From Paragyromitra xinjiangensis (lineage: Eukaryota > Ascomycota > Pezizomycetes > Pezizales > Discinaceae): DNA of 64,000 nucleotides. The stretch covers positions 1,426,001 to 1,490,000 of the forward strand of contig JBCAMK010000007.1 in assembly GCA_038503065.1 (NCBI GenBank). Direction: 5' to 3'. The notes under the pieces are model-generated. The model saw nothing but the letters and a program-made list of their open reading frames with translations. It searched no databases and had not been told where the DNA came from. Made by a program: the position numbers and the translations under genes. Positions 49,923 to 62,000 of the stretch are shown here, piece after piece; the stretch's first letter is position 1, and every line of letters begins with the position of its first letter.

Positions 49923-52120
49923 TCAAAGCTCGTCGTTATCATCAGCTGCGTCCAGGGCGTCGTTATCTACCCACCCTTGAGCTTTTTCGACGGCCTTTTC
50001 CCAAAGTTGGAATAATCCATTCCGTTGATCTTTAGTTGTAGTAGGGGTAAATATTTTGCGGCCTTCACGGTTAATACTTTTGAGTTCCGAAAAGTCCTTC
50101 CACACGTTAACGGCGAATCCTGCTGCGATTGCTGCACCAAGAGCTGTTGTTTCACGCATTTGAGGTCGATCAACGTCAATTCCTACAGATTAGATTGTCA
50201 ACATACGGCGGGGAGTCTCCATCAAAGTTGCCGGGAATCAAGGAATTACCCATAATATCAGCTTGTAACTGTGATCCGAGATTAATTGATGTATCCCGTA
50301 TAGGCGGGGAGGAGCCATGATGTGACACTTACCTGCATACATACATCTGAATTGCTCATTCCTCCGTCAACGGCGAGTGTGTGTAACGCTGTGCCACTGT
50401 CCTTCTCCATTGCATGAAGTATAGCCTTCGTTTGGAAACATGTTGCCTCGATGGTTGCTCTTGCAATATGTTCCTTGGTTGTATATTGTGTAATGCCGAC
50501 TGTGTTGTTGTGTTAGTGCTCACTACTGTGAGGGGTATAAAACCGCAGTATATACTGACAAATAGTTCCTCTGGCATCATCCACCCAATATGGGGCAAAC
50601 AACCCCGAGAATGCGGTAACGAAAACAACGCCACCGCTATCTGTAGCTCAACCCGGTTAGTGCCAATTGATTCTCGGGATATATATCAAGTGGAGCAGCC
50701 AAGCAAATGGGGAGGCAAGAAAAGCTCATAGTTTAAGACATACCTTTGACTTTAGATGCTAATTCCCCAATCTCACCCGAATGTTTAATCAACCCAAGAT
50801 TATCTCGAAGAAATTTTACAGCTGAACCGGCTACGGCAATTGATCCTAGAATAAAGTCAGACTAAGGACCATTCATCGGAATTAGTACATACCTTCGAGA
50901 GCATATACTGGCTCATGTCCCTTGAATGCATAGGCAACAGTGGTTAAAAGCCCATTCTTTGATATTACAGGCTCGTGGCCAGTGTTATAGAGAAGGAAAC
51001 ATCCGGTTCCGTAAGTGTTCTTGGCCATACCTGGTGTGAAAGCACACTGTCCAACCAATGCAGCACTCTGATCGCCTAGACATCCAGCAATCTTCACACC
51101 TTTGAGAATACCGTCACTAAGGGACCCGTAGGCATCTGGATCCGATGAGTGCACGATTTTGGGCATATTAACGCCCCTAACGCCGAAAAAATCTATAAGG
51201 AAATCATCATACTCCAGAGTCTTGATATTGCAAAACATAGTTCTCGAGGCATTAGTGGGGTCAGTGACATGAATTCCATTCTTCACACCACCAGTCAGAT
51301 TGTAGATCAGCCATGAATCGACAGTTCCGAACGAACAACGACCAGCCTCGAGAGCAGCTTGGACAGCGGGAACATGTCGCACCATCCATAACAACTTGGC
51401 GCCGGAAGGATATGTTGACAATGGAAGACCGCACAGTGTTCGGAGTTTATCCGAGCCGTCCTTTTTTCGTAATTCGTGGACGAGTTTGGATGTTCGGGTG
51501 TCAGGCCACACTATGGCGTTGTAGAGTGGTTTCCCTGTTTCTGTGTCCCATACAACCTGGTAAAAGCGAAAAGATCAGCCTATGAACCGGGATTTAAGAT
51601 TTAAGGTTTCGTTTATTTTCCCTTATGAATAGATATAAGCGAGGGTGGGGGCTGTTTACCGTTGTTTCACGTTGGTTCGTGATCCCAATTGCTTTAATGT
51701 CATCCACCTCATAGCCCTCCTGTAAGAAGTCTTCGGTAGCCCGCTCGATACAAGTATTTACCGACTTCACCAATTCGTAAGGATCGTGTTCTATCCAGCT
51801 ATTACCTCATTCGCTGCAGTTAACTACATGAATTGGCAGAAGGATAAAGACTTCGGGGTCAATTACCCCGAGTGCGGGTAAAGCTGCTCAAACTCCATTT
51901 GGTAGCTTGCACGTGGTGTACCAGAACCGTCAAAAATCAAAAAACGAGAACTGGTGGTGCCTTGGTCGATTGCAGCCGTGAAAGATTCCTGGGGGGTATT
52001 TTTTCTCCGCTGGCGATGCACAGTAGGACTGTGAGAGCTGTTGTTTAGGTCACTGCGTGACGAGCGACGGCTACTAGCTGTGCTGCTGCTTGCTGTAGAT
52101 TTAGAAGAACTGGAACCCAT
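49923..52120 (-). CDS. GUT1: Glycerol kinase
   Basis: FGGY-family kinase that phosphorylates glycerol to glycerol 3-phosphate for catabolism and lipid synthesis. Eight exons: 52120-51867, 51798-51660, 51556-50893, 50845-50744, 50640-50560, 50499-50333, 50268-50250 and 50182-49923. All introns are 50-105 nt and in phase, giving 561 aa. An N-terminal Ser-rich extension of about 45 residues precedes the phosphate-binding [15 protein letters not shown]. Then come [55 protein letters not shown], the FGGY signature region around [40 protein letters not shown], and [10 protein letters not shown] with [12 protein letters not shown]. Exon 7 is only 19 nt. At the exon 5/6 junction I get GTIFGIT where relatives have other residues at the third position, so that boundary is slightly less sure. 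The Ser/Arg-rich start could be cytosolic or signal-bearing; it does not look like a transmembrane segment. Confidence 0.94.
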
Positions 52121-53068
52121 TAGAATTGGTCGTGAACAAGAGTGAAATTTCTGAGACGGAATCTGGTAAAAAGGGCGCAATAGGAGCAGACAATGGAAGG
52201 GCGTAGGGCAGACGTAAATGGTCTGCAGCAAACAGAGTACTGAGTTGAAGGAGTCGTGGCGAAGAGAGAGGGGAGGCAGTGGTCCTTATTGACCTCGGGG
52301 AAGTAAGTGCGACAGACGATAGCCTTAGGAAGGAAGCACAGGAGGGACGGTATGTAGGCATTGTATTGAACCGGCTGCACGAAGGGGGGCAGCACGGAAG
52401 AAGAGAGGTGTGGGGGGGGGGGGGTGTCACCCTCCTAAAGGCAATCACGAGTGATGCGGATGGTTGTAGTTGTTGGATGGGGGTCGTGGTGGTGGCATCA
52501 GATTTGGGTGGTCGTGGACAGCTTGCCCAGATTTTCGGAAAACGTCACTCCTGGTTACGTTACGTCCTCGTGACTGAGGCTGATTTCACCGGTTGAACTT
52601 CTCTACCGAGGTCTCTGCTAGAGCCTCAATTACTGCCAGAGCCTTCTAGCCCCTCATTATATAAGAACTCCGCCTTCCCCAACATGATTCCCTATCTAAT
52701 GCACGTAATCAGCCTGCTGAGCCCAGAGGTCACTTTGGACTTTAGGTTGAGCATCACGTTAATCCGAGTGGTTACCCGAACGGGACAGCCGCAGCCCGTT
52801 ATCTCTTCTGTTTCGAGGATAGTTTGAAGTTGCAATTGGCACCTTTTATTTAGCATATGCAAATGGGTTTTTTCACTTTTGAAAGACATGGCAGGCAGCT
52901 ACATGATGCCATGACTTACACCATACGGCTACTATTGTACCGAGAAAATAAGAACATTGAAAGGAAAAAAAAGAAAGGAAACTACAGCTTTTCCGATTCC
53001 AAATTCTCCAGACACCGTGTGATTGTAATTGAACCCAGATATTTTGCACAAGACTAAAAAAAAAGCAC
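52121..53068. other. Glycerol kinase upstream region and eL8 3' flank
   Basis: Both neighbours are on the minus strand, so this holds the glycerol kinase promoter (left) and the eL8 3' untranslated region (right). A G13 run is at 52412-52424. Frames here are by-products and none is recognised. Confidence 0.5.
52412..52424. repeat. G13 homopolymer
   Basis: Thirteen uninterrupted G on the plus strand (C on the glycerol-kinase strand), about 300 bp upstream of that gene's start, so probably in its promoter. Confidence 0.9.
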
Positions 53069-54536
53069 TTAGATCTTGATCGCCGCATCCAACGCCTTTT
53101 GTTTCTTGGCTAGAGTGATAAAGGAGATGGGTCAGTATGTTATAGTAAGGTAAGAACCACTAAACAAGCAAGCAAACTTACCAATCTTAGCATTAGCTTT
53201 GGCTCCCATGATGCCACCTCCCCAGTGTCTCTTGGACTCTTCGTACTTCTCGAGATAGCCCTCCTTGACAGCGGTTACGAGCTTGGAGAGCTCGGCCGTG
53301 TCTTCGCCGCGAACCTCAGTCAGAGCTAGGACGGCAGCAGTCTAGTGACATGTTAACAACCGGCATCACCAGCTATTGGTGTTAACTACGAACCTTCTTG
53401 TGAACAACTGTTCCGAGACGAGCCTTCCCCTTGATGATGGCATAAGGAACTCCCATCTTTCTGCATAGGGCTGGAAGGAAGATGACCAACTCAATGGGAT
53501 CAACATCGTTAGGGATAAGTACCAACGCGGCCTTCTTGTTTTCAATCAGTCCAACAACGTGGTTAAGGCCGTACTTGACGACGTAAGGCTTCTTGGAAAC
53601 CTCCTCCTTCTTCTTTCCGTCTTTAATAGCCTCAGCTTCCTTGGTGAGACGGTCCTTCTTCTCGACCTTGGTTTCAGGTCGGTACTTGTTAAGGAGACGG
53701 AAGGTTTGGGTGGCAAGGTTCTTGTCAAGAACGTTCTGGAACTGCGCGATCGCGGGTGGGACTTTCAGACGAAGGTTGAGGACCTTCTTGCGGCGCTGAA
53801 GAAGAACATACTCCGGCCATTTTACCATACGCGAAAGGTTCCTTCGCGGTTGGATGTCCTGGCCGATACCGAAGTTACGAGGGCGTTTCTCAATGAGAGG
53901 GTTCTACCATACAAACCAAATTAGTATCATCTAAAGTGGGACAGAAATTTGAGGTCAGGAGCCTAGATATACCTTTACTTTCTTGCTAGCACCGGCTCTC
54001 TGCTGAGGGAACGGGGCAGCGGCGGTCTTCTTTCCTCTTGGAGGCTGGTCATTGAGAGATTTGAATCAGTGAATGTACTTCAATAGAAACATAATCTACT
54101 CTAAAAGTCTCGCGGCATTTGCAGTAAAGCAAGCAGCATATGAGACTTCAGCCAAAATCATCAAACGAAACGACACAGAAAAAAGAATCAACATCCCAAG
54201 AACAAGCAATAGAAGCTCGTAGTTGTTCAGTTTCCTTAATCCGTGCGCCCATTTTTGGTGCACCTAGGACGAGGATCTTGCAGAGCTCCTTTGATAATCG
54301 ACGTGTGAGGTCGAAGACGGCAGAGGTGACAAAACCCAAGGCAAAGGGCGGATAGGAAACAGTTGATCAAATCAAGAGCGGTAAACACTCTCCATCTGAT
54401 TCCCACCGTTTCTCATCATTTCATGTACAAGAGAGCACACAGGTTGGTCGTTGAAGACTTAATGGCGATACCATAGCCGATGCATTTATTGCAGCCATTG
54501 GATGCACAGGGGAAATAACTCCAGGGTATCTACCAT
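53069..54536 (-). CDS. RPL8: 60S ribosomal protein eL8 (L8/L7a)
   Basis: Cytosolic large-subunit ribosomal protein of the L7Ae superfamily. Exons 54044-53973, 53903-53394, 53341-53182 and 53109-53069 are clear. They read [18 protein letters not shown], then [93 protein letters not shown] and [14 protein letters not shown]. The start codon must lie in an upstream exon ending in phase 0. The best candidate is the three bases 54536-54534 (ATG) directly followed by a GTAGAT donor, a donor form used twice elsewhere in this window. That gives a 489-nt first intron and 261 aa, the usual length. The start exon is inferred; the rest is firm. A (GAC)n-rich, CA-rich leader precedes it. Confidence 0.9.
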
Positions 54537-54612
54537 CTTGTCTTTTTATTTTTTCTCCGGGGAAGGCGAGCTGAAAGTGCTGGTTGCTGTGATGTGGTTT
54601 TTGGTGGCGGTG

Positions 54613-54650
<38 letters not shown>

Positions 54651-55573
54651 GTCGTTGTCGTTGTCGCTTGATGTCGCGAAGAACCTTTTTCACGCTGGTG
54701 TGGGTGATGGTGGGTTGAGTGTGTGTTTTGCCAAGTCTTGGGACTGTTTTTTTCTCTATATCATGGCGGATAGGGCTTTGCCAGAACGATAGGGTAACTT
54801 CTACAGCCTGCATCACAAAGCAACCTACCGAAACTCTGGGATTCTAGCAATTCCAATTAATAATAAAATAGTAACAGGATAGAAATTGTGTCTTAGTCGA
54901 CTACTATAGATACATGTCAACACTCAAGCAACCCCGATTAGCGAGGGTTACATGTATATCTTCTTAATTCATATGGTACAGCATTACATACATGTAGTCT
55001 ACGATCTCATGCCAAGCCATTTCGTGGTAGGAATGTAAAGACCATGGTTTAATTAATTCTCTTTGCCCTTCTATGGGTTTATTTTGAATATCTTTTGGTC
55101 TTCTTCTTGCTCTCGACCTAGGCTCATTCCCATCCCCTACTGCCTGAGGCTGCCGGTGTGCAGCAGCCTGCGCAGTATGGGCTTAACACGAGACTCTCAA
55201 CTCTCAACTAACTACATATAGACAGGCGAAACCAGTTTAGGCACTAACCCGTTTTTTTTTTTGATGTTCGGCAGTGAAGTAAGATGGAAATTGTTTGCCC
55301 CAGTCGGTTTATGCTAATGCCCTGTAGGTCCGTATGCGCACCCAATCTGTAGCTATCCAAAGCGTCAATGGATCCAATTTCCCAGAGCCTTCCCAAAAAC
55401 CACGCAGATATCCGGATGGCTAAGCTAAAATGAAACCTGACCGAAACTTCCAGCAACAGATTGGCAACACAGCATCTCGCGACTATATAATTACAATAGT
55501 ACCCCTTACGCTCCAGAATCAATTTTCCCTATCTGAACTCTTCATACTCCGGTAGACCTTATAAGACGTGAGC
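54537..55573. other. eL8 promoter/leader and DUF3429-gene 3' flank
   Basis: The left 270 bp, read on the minus strand, are rich in CA and CGA and look like a ribosomal-protein leader. The rest lies downstream of the DUF3429 gene. TACATGTA palindromes are at 54949-54956 and 54989-54996. No gene recognised. Confidence 0.5.
54615..54668. repeat. (GTC)n microsatellite with imperfect (GTCGTT) tail
   Basis: About eleven perfect GTC units (54615-54648) followed by degenerate GTCGTT units. It lies about 80 bp upstream of the inferred eL8 start codon, in the likely 5' leader, and reads (GAC)n in the mRNA sense. Confidence 0.9.
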
Positions 55574-57136
55574 TCATCCTTTAGTTTTTGTAGCACCTGG
55601 GTTATTCTCCTTCGCTTCCGGTTTCGGCCTCTGCACGACCTTCTTTTCTCCACTCGATTCCGGATGTTCATAGACCGAACTATCTAGTTTGGATTCTCCG
55701 GAGTCTTGTTTATTGTCGGAATAGACACCTTGTGTGCCTGGTTTATCATCCTTCGCCCTCTTGCTTGGGTCTGCTGCGGTCTTATTTCCCTCCCCCTCAC
55801 CCCCTTCTTCCTCATCATCCTCCATTTCGTCACCACTATTTCCTGTAGCTGCACGTTCTCTTTCTACCTTTATTTCCATATCTTCCTTTCTCAAGGCTCT
55901 CCTACGTTCCTCTTCTTCTTTTCGCAAGTTCTCCCATTGGGAGTCACGGAGATCTTGGAGGTAGCTTGCAGGCCCAGGAATCTTGGAAACCTTGTCTCCG
56001 ATCTACAACAGTGTATTAATATAATTCCGAATAGAAACCAGTAAAAATAGATGGTGCGTCATACCTGTCCACGCCCAACTAACGTCATCACGATAGAGGC
56101 ACCAACAACAAATGTCAGAAGGAATCGGTAAGTCATGTACCACCTCGGTGCCCATCCTTTGCTCGTTGCAGTTGAATCTGCGAAATACATTCCAGTAAAC
56201 CCAATAAATTGAGCAAGTAGGGCATAATCTAAAGGCAGCAGCAACTAGTAATCGAAGATTTTATCAGTACACCCTCCACTTTGTAAGATAATCTGATGCT
56301 GAGGACTTGGCTCACCGTCGGCCAAGCCAGCATTGGCGCCAAAATGCTGAGAGAATAGCGTTTATATTTGTGTTTACCACCATATTCGGCCATCTCCAGC
56401 CCCCAGTGGACAGCTCCCAAGAATGATAGAATAATAGCCCCAAGACCAACCTGTAAAGGTTCTAGGATATGCAGAAGGTGCCCTGCGGTATCGCCATTGA
56501 CTAAATATCCTATCCCATGCTCCCCAGAATAATTTATATCCCAAGCAAGATAGAGGGTTGATAAGGACGTCCCAATATAAGGGATTAAACCGCCCATTCC
56601 GATATAGAGAACTTCCTTCGGGACCTCATTCAACTCGAATGTTTCTTTGATAATCCTCTTCAACCTCAAGCCATTAGTACACATGGGTGAATATGATATG
56701 CAGGATAGGAAATCCATACAAGGTCTGATTTTAACCCACGAAGCATATCTGGATCATCACCAGATTCATTTTGGGCGAGGACTGGTTTTTTAGGCTTAGG
56801 ATCAAAAATAGGAGTCATGCTGCTTGTACTAGTGACATTCTCCGGGTCGGCTTCAAGCTTTTGCTTCAAGGCATTTTGCCGTTCTTCCTCGAGCTTTGCT
56901 TTTTTCTCAGCATCACTAATCCTGTGGAGTTGAGTAGTTGAAAATAGTGACTTGGAAATTAGTAAAAAGCGAGGATGATAAAGCTGCAAAGAATTTGGTT
57001 GGGTGTATGGTCGAAGCGAGAGAGTTTTCAAACTTGGCCTTGTGTTGCTGCTGAAAGACCGTAGGGTGGAATGCACGAGCAAAGAACGCGGTACGCATGT
57101 GGAGGAGAGTCGTCGCGAAGGAATTGAGCGAAACAT
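55574..57136 (-). CDS. Mitochondrial membrane protein, DUF3429 (TMEM69-like)
   Basis: Four exons (57136-56720, 56657-56316, 56244-56065, 56002-55574) with introns of 62, 71 and 62 nt give 455 aa. The N-terminus (MFRSIPSRRLSSTCVPRSLL...) is rich in Arg, Ser and Leu without acids, as in mitochondrial presequences. A DUF3429 core follows with several hydrophobic segments, among them VLYIGMGGLIPYIGTSLS, LGAIILSFLGAVHWGLEMAEYG, SILAPMLAWPTLLLPLDYALL, IGFTGMYFADS and FLLTFVVGASIVMTLVGRGQV. The HWGLEMAEYGG and PRWYMTYR motifs are the parts I recognise for the family. The C-terminal exon is a charged coiled-coil-like tail (ENLRKEEEERRRALRKED) that becomes acidic and low in complexity. The first acceptor is AAG rather than CAG/TAG. 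The molecular function of the family is not known to me. Confidence 0.85.
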
Positions 57137-57676
57137 TTTGTCAGGCGCGGGGAATGATGGAGAAAAGGAAGATAGAGGGGGAGTAAGATGCACAAAAGGG
57201 ACGTAGAACTCTGGATAGCTATAATTGGCGATTCTTGCTGGAATTGACGAAGAAACGCAAACTACGTTTGTTGATACACTCATCATGACGTCATATATTG
57301 TATGGCAGGAACGAGAAACGCTAACGTCATCACCACCAGAATAGGTAGTTTTACGAAAAGCGAAACAAAGGAATCTGAATAGAGTAGTGTTCCTCTGAGA
57401 ATAAATCCAAGTTTAATCTATTGTAGCTTGGCTAAAACTTCTTTTTGCGCATGCTAGAGGGAGTTGGTGATCACCGCGCGACTCGGCATCTCTCTGCCGA
57501 GGTCCTAATATTCGATTGGTTTTACTTGGCTGACCTAGAGTACAGGTAGCTCGGTAATACTATATATAGTAGTCACGATCGGTTGCAGTCACCGAAAGTC
57601 ACTCGAAACTGTGGAAAATAAGAGTTTTGACCTGCCTCCACCTGTTGCCTACGGATGGTGTGGGGGAACTCGTTGC

Positions 57677-58069
57677 TACATGTAGTTTCGTGGGCTCCGA
57701 AATATTATCAAACCCACAATTACGATAGTGAAATTTGTCGTTTGTCAAATATACGAGGTACATGTGAGTAAATGCAGGGTAAGGCTACATGTACGATGTC
57801 TTTAATTGCCACTCCCGTTTTAGGGGACTGTATTTTAAGAGGTACATGTATGTACTACATGTAGCCAGAAAATAATGTCTGTTCGGTTCGGTACAAGCAA
57901 CGCGGAGGAAAGCCTCAAGAATAGCGAACTTCTTTATTTCCTATGCACCCCGATTCGCATGAATTCGTCTTGCTGTAGGCATATGGAATTCTCCTATTTC
58001 GGAGATATAAATATTTTCGTATTGAAGAAGAAGCATAGAAGGGCAACTATATGTAAAACCTTACATGTA
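57677..58069. repeat. Cluster of TACATGTA palindromes
   Basis: Exact copies begin at 57677, 57786, 57843, 57856 and 58062, five in under 400 bp, with a near copy (TACATGTG) near 57762. Chance predicts about one per 65 kb for an 8-mer at even composition. The role is unknown. Confidence 0.75.
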
Positions 58070-58441
58070 TTTTATGCCTGGATGACGCTTGACGCTAAGA
58101 ATTGATTCTCTCAGAAGAAATACTAGGTTTCTTTATTGTCCTGCTCTTTCTCTCCATCTAGTCTCGCAATTGACGTTTATTCGCTCTAAATAGGGTGTTG
58201 GGTCGAGCTCTCTCACAATCCGTCAACACCCAATTTAGGAAGGATTGTCACGTGATAAGTCGGCAGCGAGACTACTCTACTCTCCATCCAACTGATGGTT
58301 TTATGCCACTGGCTTGGCCAACCTCCCATTTTGACTAACCCCATTTTGTCTTAGCTTTTGAGCCTAACTTTGTCCCATGCCAGAGGCCTTCAGCTTCACA
58401 ACATTAAGGTTCATATACCTAAGGTGTATAGGGTAGAAATA

Positions 58442-58613
58442 TAGTCGCACCTCGATATGTCGGATGCCAAGCCCCAGTAAGATTTTGTATGAGATAGCAA
58501 GTTATCCGAGATAGCAGATTAATTTTGGTGAGCAAAAATATTATGGTAGGGGAATCCATACGAGATAGCAAGGGATTCGACACTACGAGATCCGACATAG
58601 CGAGGTGCGACTG
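58442..58613. mobile_element. 172-bp MITE-like element with TA target duplication
   Basis: Terminal inverted repeats of 24 bp (58442-58465 and 58590-58613) match at 22 positions, with outer ends (C/T)AGTCGCACCTCG. The element is flanked on both sides by TA (58440-58441 and 58614-58615), the target duplication of the Tc1/mariner/pogo superfamily. The interior has no coding potential but repeats GAGATAGCA three times. One TIR mismatch is the outermost base, C in the right copy and T in the left, compatible with a C-to-T change. I infer a non-autonomous DNA transposon; no second copy is in the window. Confidence 0.78.
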
Positions 58614-59078
58614 TAGGTGGATATTTGTTTACTAGTTGTGGATAGACGGTGTTTGCTGTTTGAGATTTCAAGAAAACTAACTGCCAAGGACCCGTCTTGG
58701 CATTCACACGCGCCGCCACCGATTTGCCGGGGTGCATGGGTCGTAGGACACACGTCATTGGCATTTCCCTGGCTGAGGATTTATGCTGTGCTCCTGAATA
58801 GCGGGGTTCAGTCAATGCCCATCGGGTTTGCCTTCGTACGAAGCAATTCTTTCTCTACTCCCATTGTTCCTCCATCTCTGTCTGAGGCAATTGAACACAC
58901 GAATAGTTTTCTCTTTAGTGCTTAGGATAGAGAGACTTAATCGCAACACGAAGTCACGCAACAGAAGGCATCACGAAGCACGAATAATCGGAAACACGAC
59001 AAACCATCCGGCTACAGTAGAATAATCTACCAGACATTGAACTGAACTGTACTGCCAGTTGCAGGACCTATAGCTGGG

Positions 59079-62000
59079 ATGTTGGAAGGATTGGTATGTG
59101 TTCGGATTAAAGGCCCCAAGGGCTAAGTTTGTTTTCGGATGCTCACAGGCTTTTATGGGTTTAGATTTCGACGTTGATGAATCGGTTCCTGGGGATGTAT
59201 GGATATCTCCATCTGAGTGTGTACGACCGAAAAAACTGACAAAGTAGGTATATCAAGAATTTCGATAGCAAGCAGCTAAATGTAGGCATATGGAGGTATG
59301 GTTATAACCGAGCCTTGAAGAGTTTAGGAAGGGATCTAATGGGTGGTTAGCGGCGATGTCCGATTACGGAATTTGGAGTTGAAGAAGGAGGTACGCTTTT
59401 ACATGATTACCTTAAGGGTGATCAAGGCCTTGCTAACACTATTCTTCCAGGCACTGGATCAAATGAAACTTCCTCTGAATGTATCAGAAGGCCACCTTGG
59501 GCAATTGACTTTACAGTAAATTATAATCTTCTTGGGTATAACGTACTAGAAAGCTGTCATGGGAAGCTAATCCGAAGCTTGCTTAGAATTCCATGGAGTA
59601 ATCTCAAAGGAAAGCCAGTTAAAGTCATCATTGAGGACGTATATTTACTGGCAGCCCCAAAAGCCGATCAGGAGGTGGGTTCGCATCAATTTTATTTCCT
59701 GGCCGCATTCTTCGCTGGCCATATCCAAGATGATGGTTCTGATTATGAATTCTGCCCTTCACGCAAGCAGTATGATGAGGAAGAAGAGGAACGCAGAAGG
59801 CAGGCCGTGAAACAGGAGAAGCTACAAAATGCAGAGCTGTTGCAGGAGCGAAGTACCGAAGGCATGTCGGCGGAAGAACAGCAGAAGAATTCAAGCTTCA
59901 CGAGCAGTCTAATTACAAAGGCAAGAGAAAATCTTTCGGGGTAAACAAACTATGCACTAATTCTGCGGTTCGAAGATTTTGGATAATTTACAGATAACAG
60001 TCAAAAACATTCATATCCGATACGAAGATTCTATTAGTACTCCAGGTGTGAGTTGCCGATACCTCAGAAGAACAACAAGAAAGGAACTGACCATACCAGC
60101 ATCCATTTGCTCTCGGGTTCACCCTTGAAGAGTTTTCTGCCGTCTCAACGAACGCAAAATGGGAACCGAGTTACGTATCAGAAGATACGCCGGTGACGCA
60201 CAAACTTGCTAAGCTTGGGTCTCTGGCCATATACTGGAATACCGATGCTGAACATTTCCGAACTGGTGTTAGGGCTAAAAGCCAAGATGAAATAATAGCT
60301 GCATTTAAAGGTCTCATCGCTTCTGGTGACCGTATACCTTCAGGCCACCAATTTGTCCTGAAACCAGTGAGTGGCGAGGGTCGCATAGAGATGAACAAAA
60401 CTGGCAAGCCGGACAAACCGAAGTTGAAAGCACAAATGATTTTCGATGAGATCGGGTTCATCCTTGATGAAGATCAGTATCGGGATGTATTAATGATGGT
60501 TGACCTTTTCCATTTTTACATTCGCCACCAGCAGTATAAAAAGTATCAGCCTAAGGGTGTTACTCCTAAGGAGAATCCAAGGGCTTGGTTGAAATTTGCT
60601 ACGGATGCTGTTCTAAGCCAAATCCATGAGAGGAATAGGCAATGGTCGTGGGATTATTTTCGGGAGAGAAGGGATGACCGGAAACGGTATATCGAGCTTT
60701 TCAAGAAGCAGAAAAAGGAGGAGCCGTTGCAACCGGACGAGGCAGAGGAGCTGAAGAAGCTGGAATGGAAGCTGTCGTACCAGGATCTGAGATTCTACAG
60801 GTCTCTGGCCAGAAACCAACTCAAGAAGGAACGCGCATTGGTGAAGAAGCCGGAGGAACAGAAGAAACCGCAAGGTTGGGTAGCATGGGTATGGGGGTCT
60901 GCGCCGAAAAAGGAGGAGGAGGAACAGGGCAATAGCAATGTCATGACGGATCAACAACGGAAGGAATTATACGACGCAATCGACTGGGACGAGAAGAAGG
61001 TTATCGCGGAGTCCATTGATCTTCCCCGGGAGACGATCAAGATGCAGGTTGAGGCCAGCTTAAGAACGGGGAGCTTCACGCTCAAGAGAGATCCACACGG
61101 CAAAGGAACAGAGATTCTCTCATTACTCTTTGACCAGTTCCAATCGAAGATCTTGCAGCGTCCAGATTCGTTCTATGGAGAGCTCAGCCTCGGCGGTCTT
61201 CGGGTATATGACGGCACGACCCCAGGATCCTTATTTCCTCAGATCGTACGAATAAAAAACGACCTGACACCCCAGGTTGCGACCGAATTTCGGATTGAGG
61301 AATTGGATGACGAGCAAGGATTAGAATTAGCTAAGCAGTCAGATGCAGAGGCTTTCTTTGAGGCCTCATTTGAGCAGAATCCGCTTGATGAGAGTGCTGA
61401 CTCGGCGATCACGATGAAGATGAGGAGCATGGAGATCATATACAATCCCCGTTTTGTCGAAGAGATCTATAAATTTTTCAAGCCCCCAGAGCGACATATG
61501 GAAAGTATTGGTGCGTTGATGGAGTCTGCTGGTGCTACTGTGGAGGGTATTCGTCAGCAGACAAGAGCTGGATTGGAATTCGCATTGGAGGAGCATAAGA
61601 CTCTAAATGCTAAATTAGATCTTCAGGCGCCGTTAATCATTATTCCCGAAAGCTGTACTGAAAAAATGACTAATTGCTTGATACTCGACGCAGGTCATAT
61701 CAGTATAACGAGTGATCTGGTCAAGAAATCTGATATTAAAGAAGTCCAGTCTAAACAGAGACAACACTATAGCGATGAAGACTACGCTCAACTTGAGGCA
61801 TTGATGTATGACAAATTCACGCTGAAGCTAGAGTCAACACAGGTTCGTGCATAAGATATTCAGTTTCCTAGAAGAAAGATAACTTATTATCGGAAAAGGT
61901 TCTTATCGGGCCTTCTATCGAAGAAACTATCACACAGCTTCAACAGGGTTCAGACAGAAAACATCTCCATATTGTTGATCGTATCAACATTGATTTCACG

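Larger units (their letters stand above)
57137..59078. other. Intergenic between divergent DUF3429 gene and VPS13
   Basis: This holds both promoters plus a 172-bp MITE-like element (listed separately). Five TACATGTA palindromes lie between 57677 and 58069. No additional gene is recognised; frames 57875-58105 and 58617-58925 look like chance and the latter overlaps the element. Confidence 0.5.

Noticed and set aside
54045..54533. Possible C/D snoRNA in the eL8 first intron (ATGATGA near 54413, TTGATGA near 54154)
   Set aside because: Box spacing is wrong (about 190 nt to the next CTGA for the first), no terminal stem is visible and the second C box is non-consensus. Left as a search target only.
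54421..54816. Minus-strand frame with an Arg-rich run
   Set aside because: The Arg run is one reading of the (GAC)n microsatellite, and the interval fits the eL8 leader and first intron better than a protein.
59675..59770. In-frame reading of VPS13 intron 6 as coding
   Set aside because: The 32-codon stretch is open but is absent from VPS13 relatives as I know them, has a GTGGGT donor and a CAG acceptor, and interrupts the conserved region before YDEEEEE. Retention cannot be fully excluded.
60613..60957. Leu/Arg-rich minus-strand frame
   Set aside because: It is antisense to the strongly supported VPS13 exon 9.
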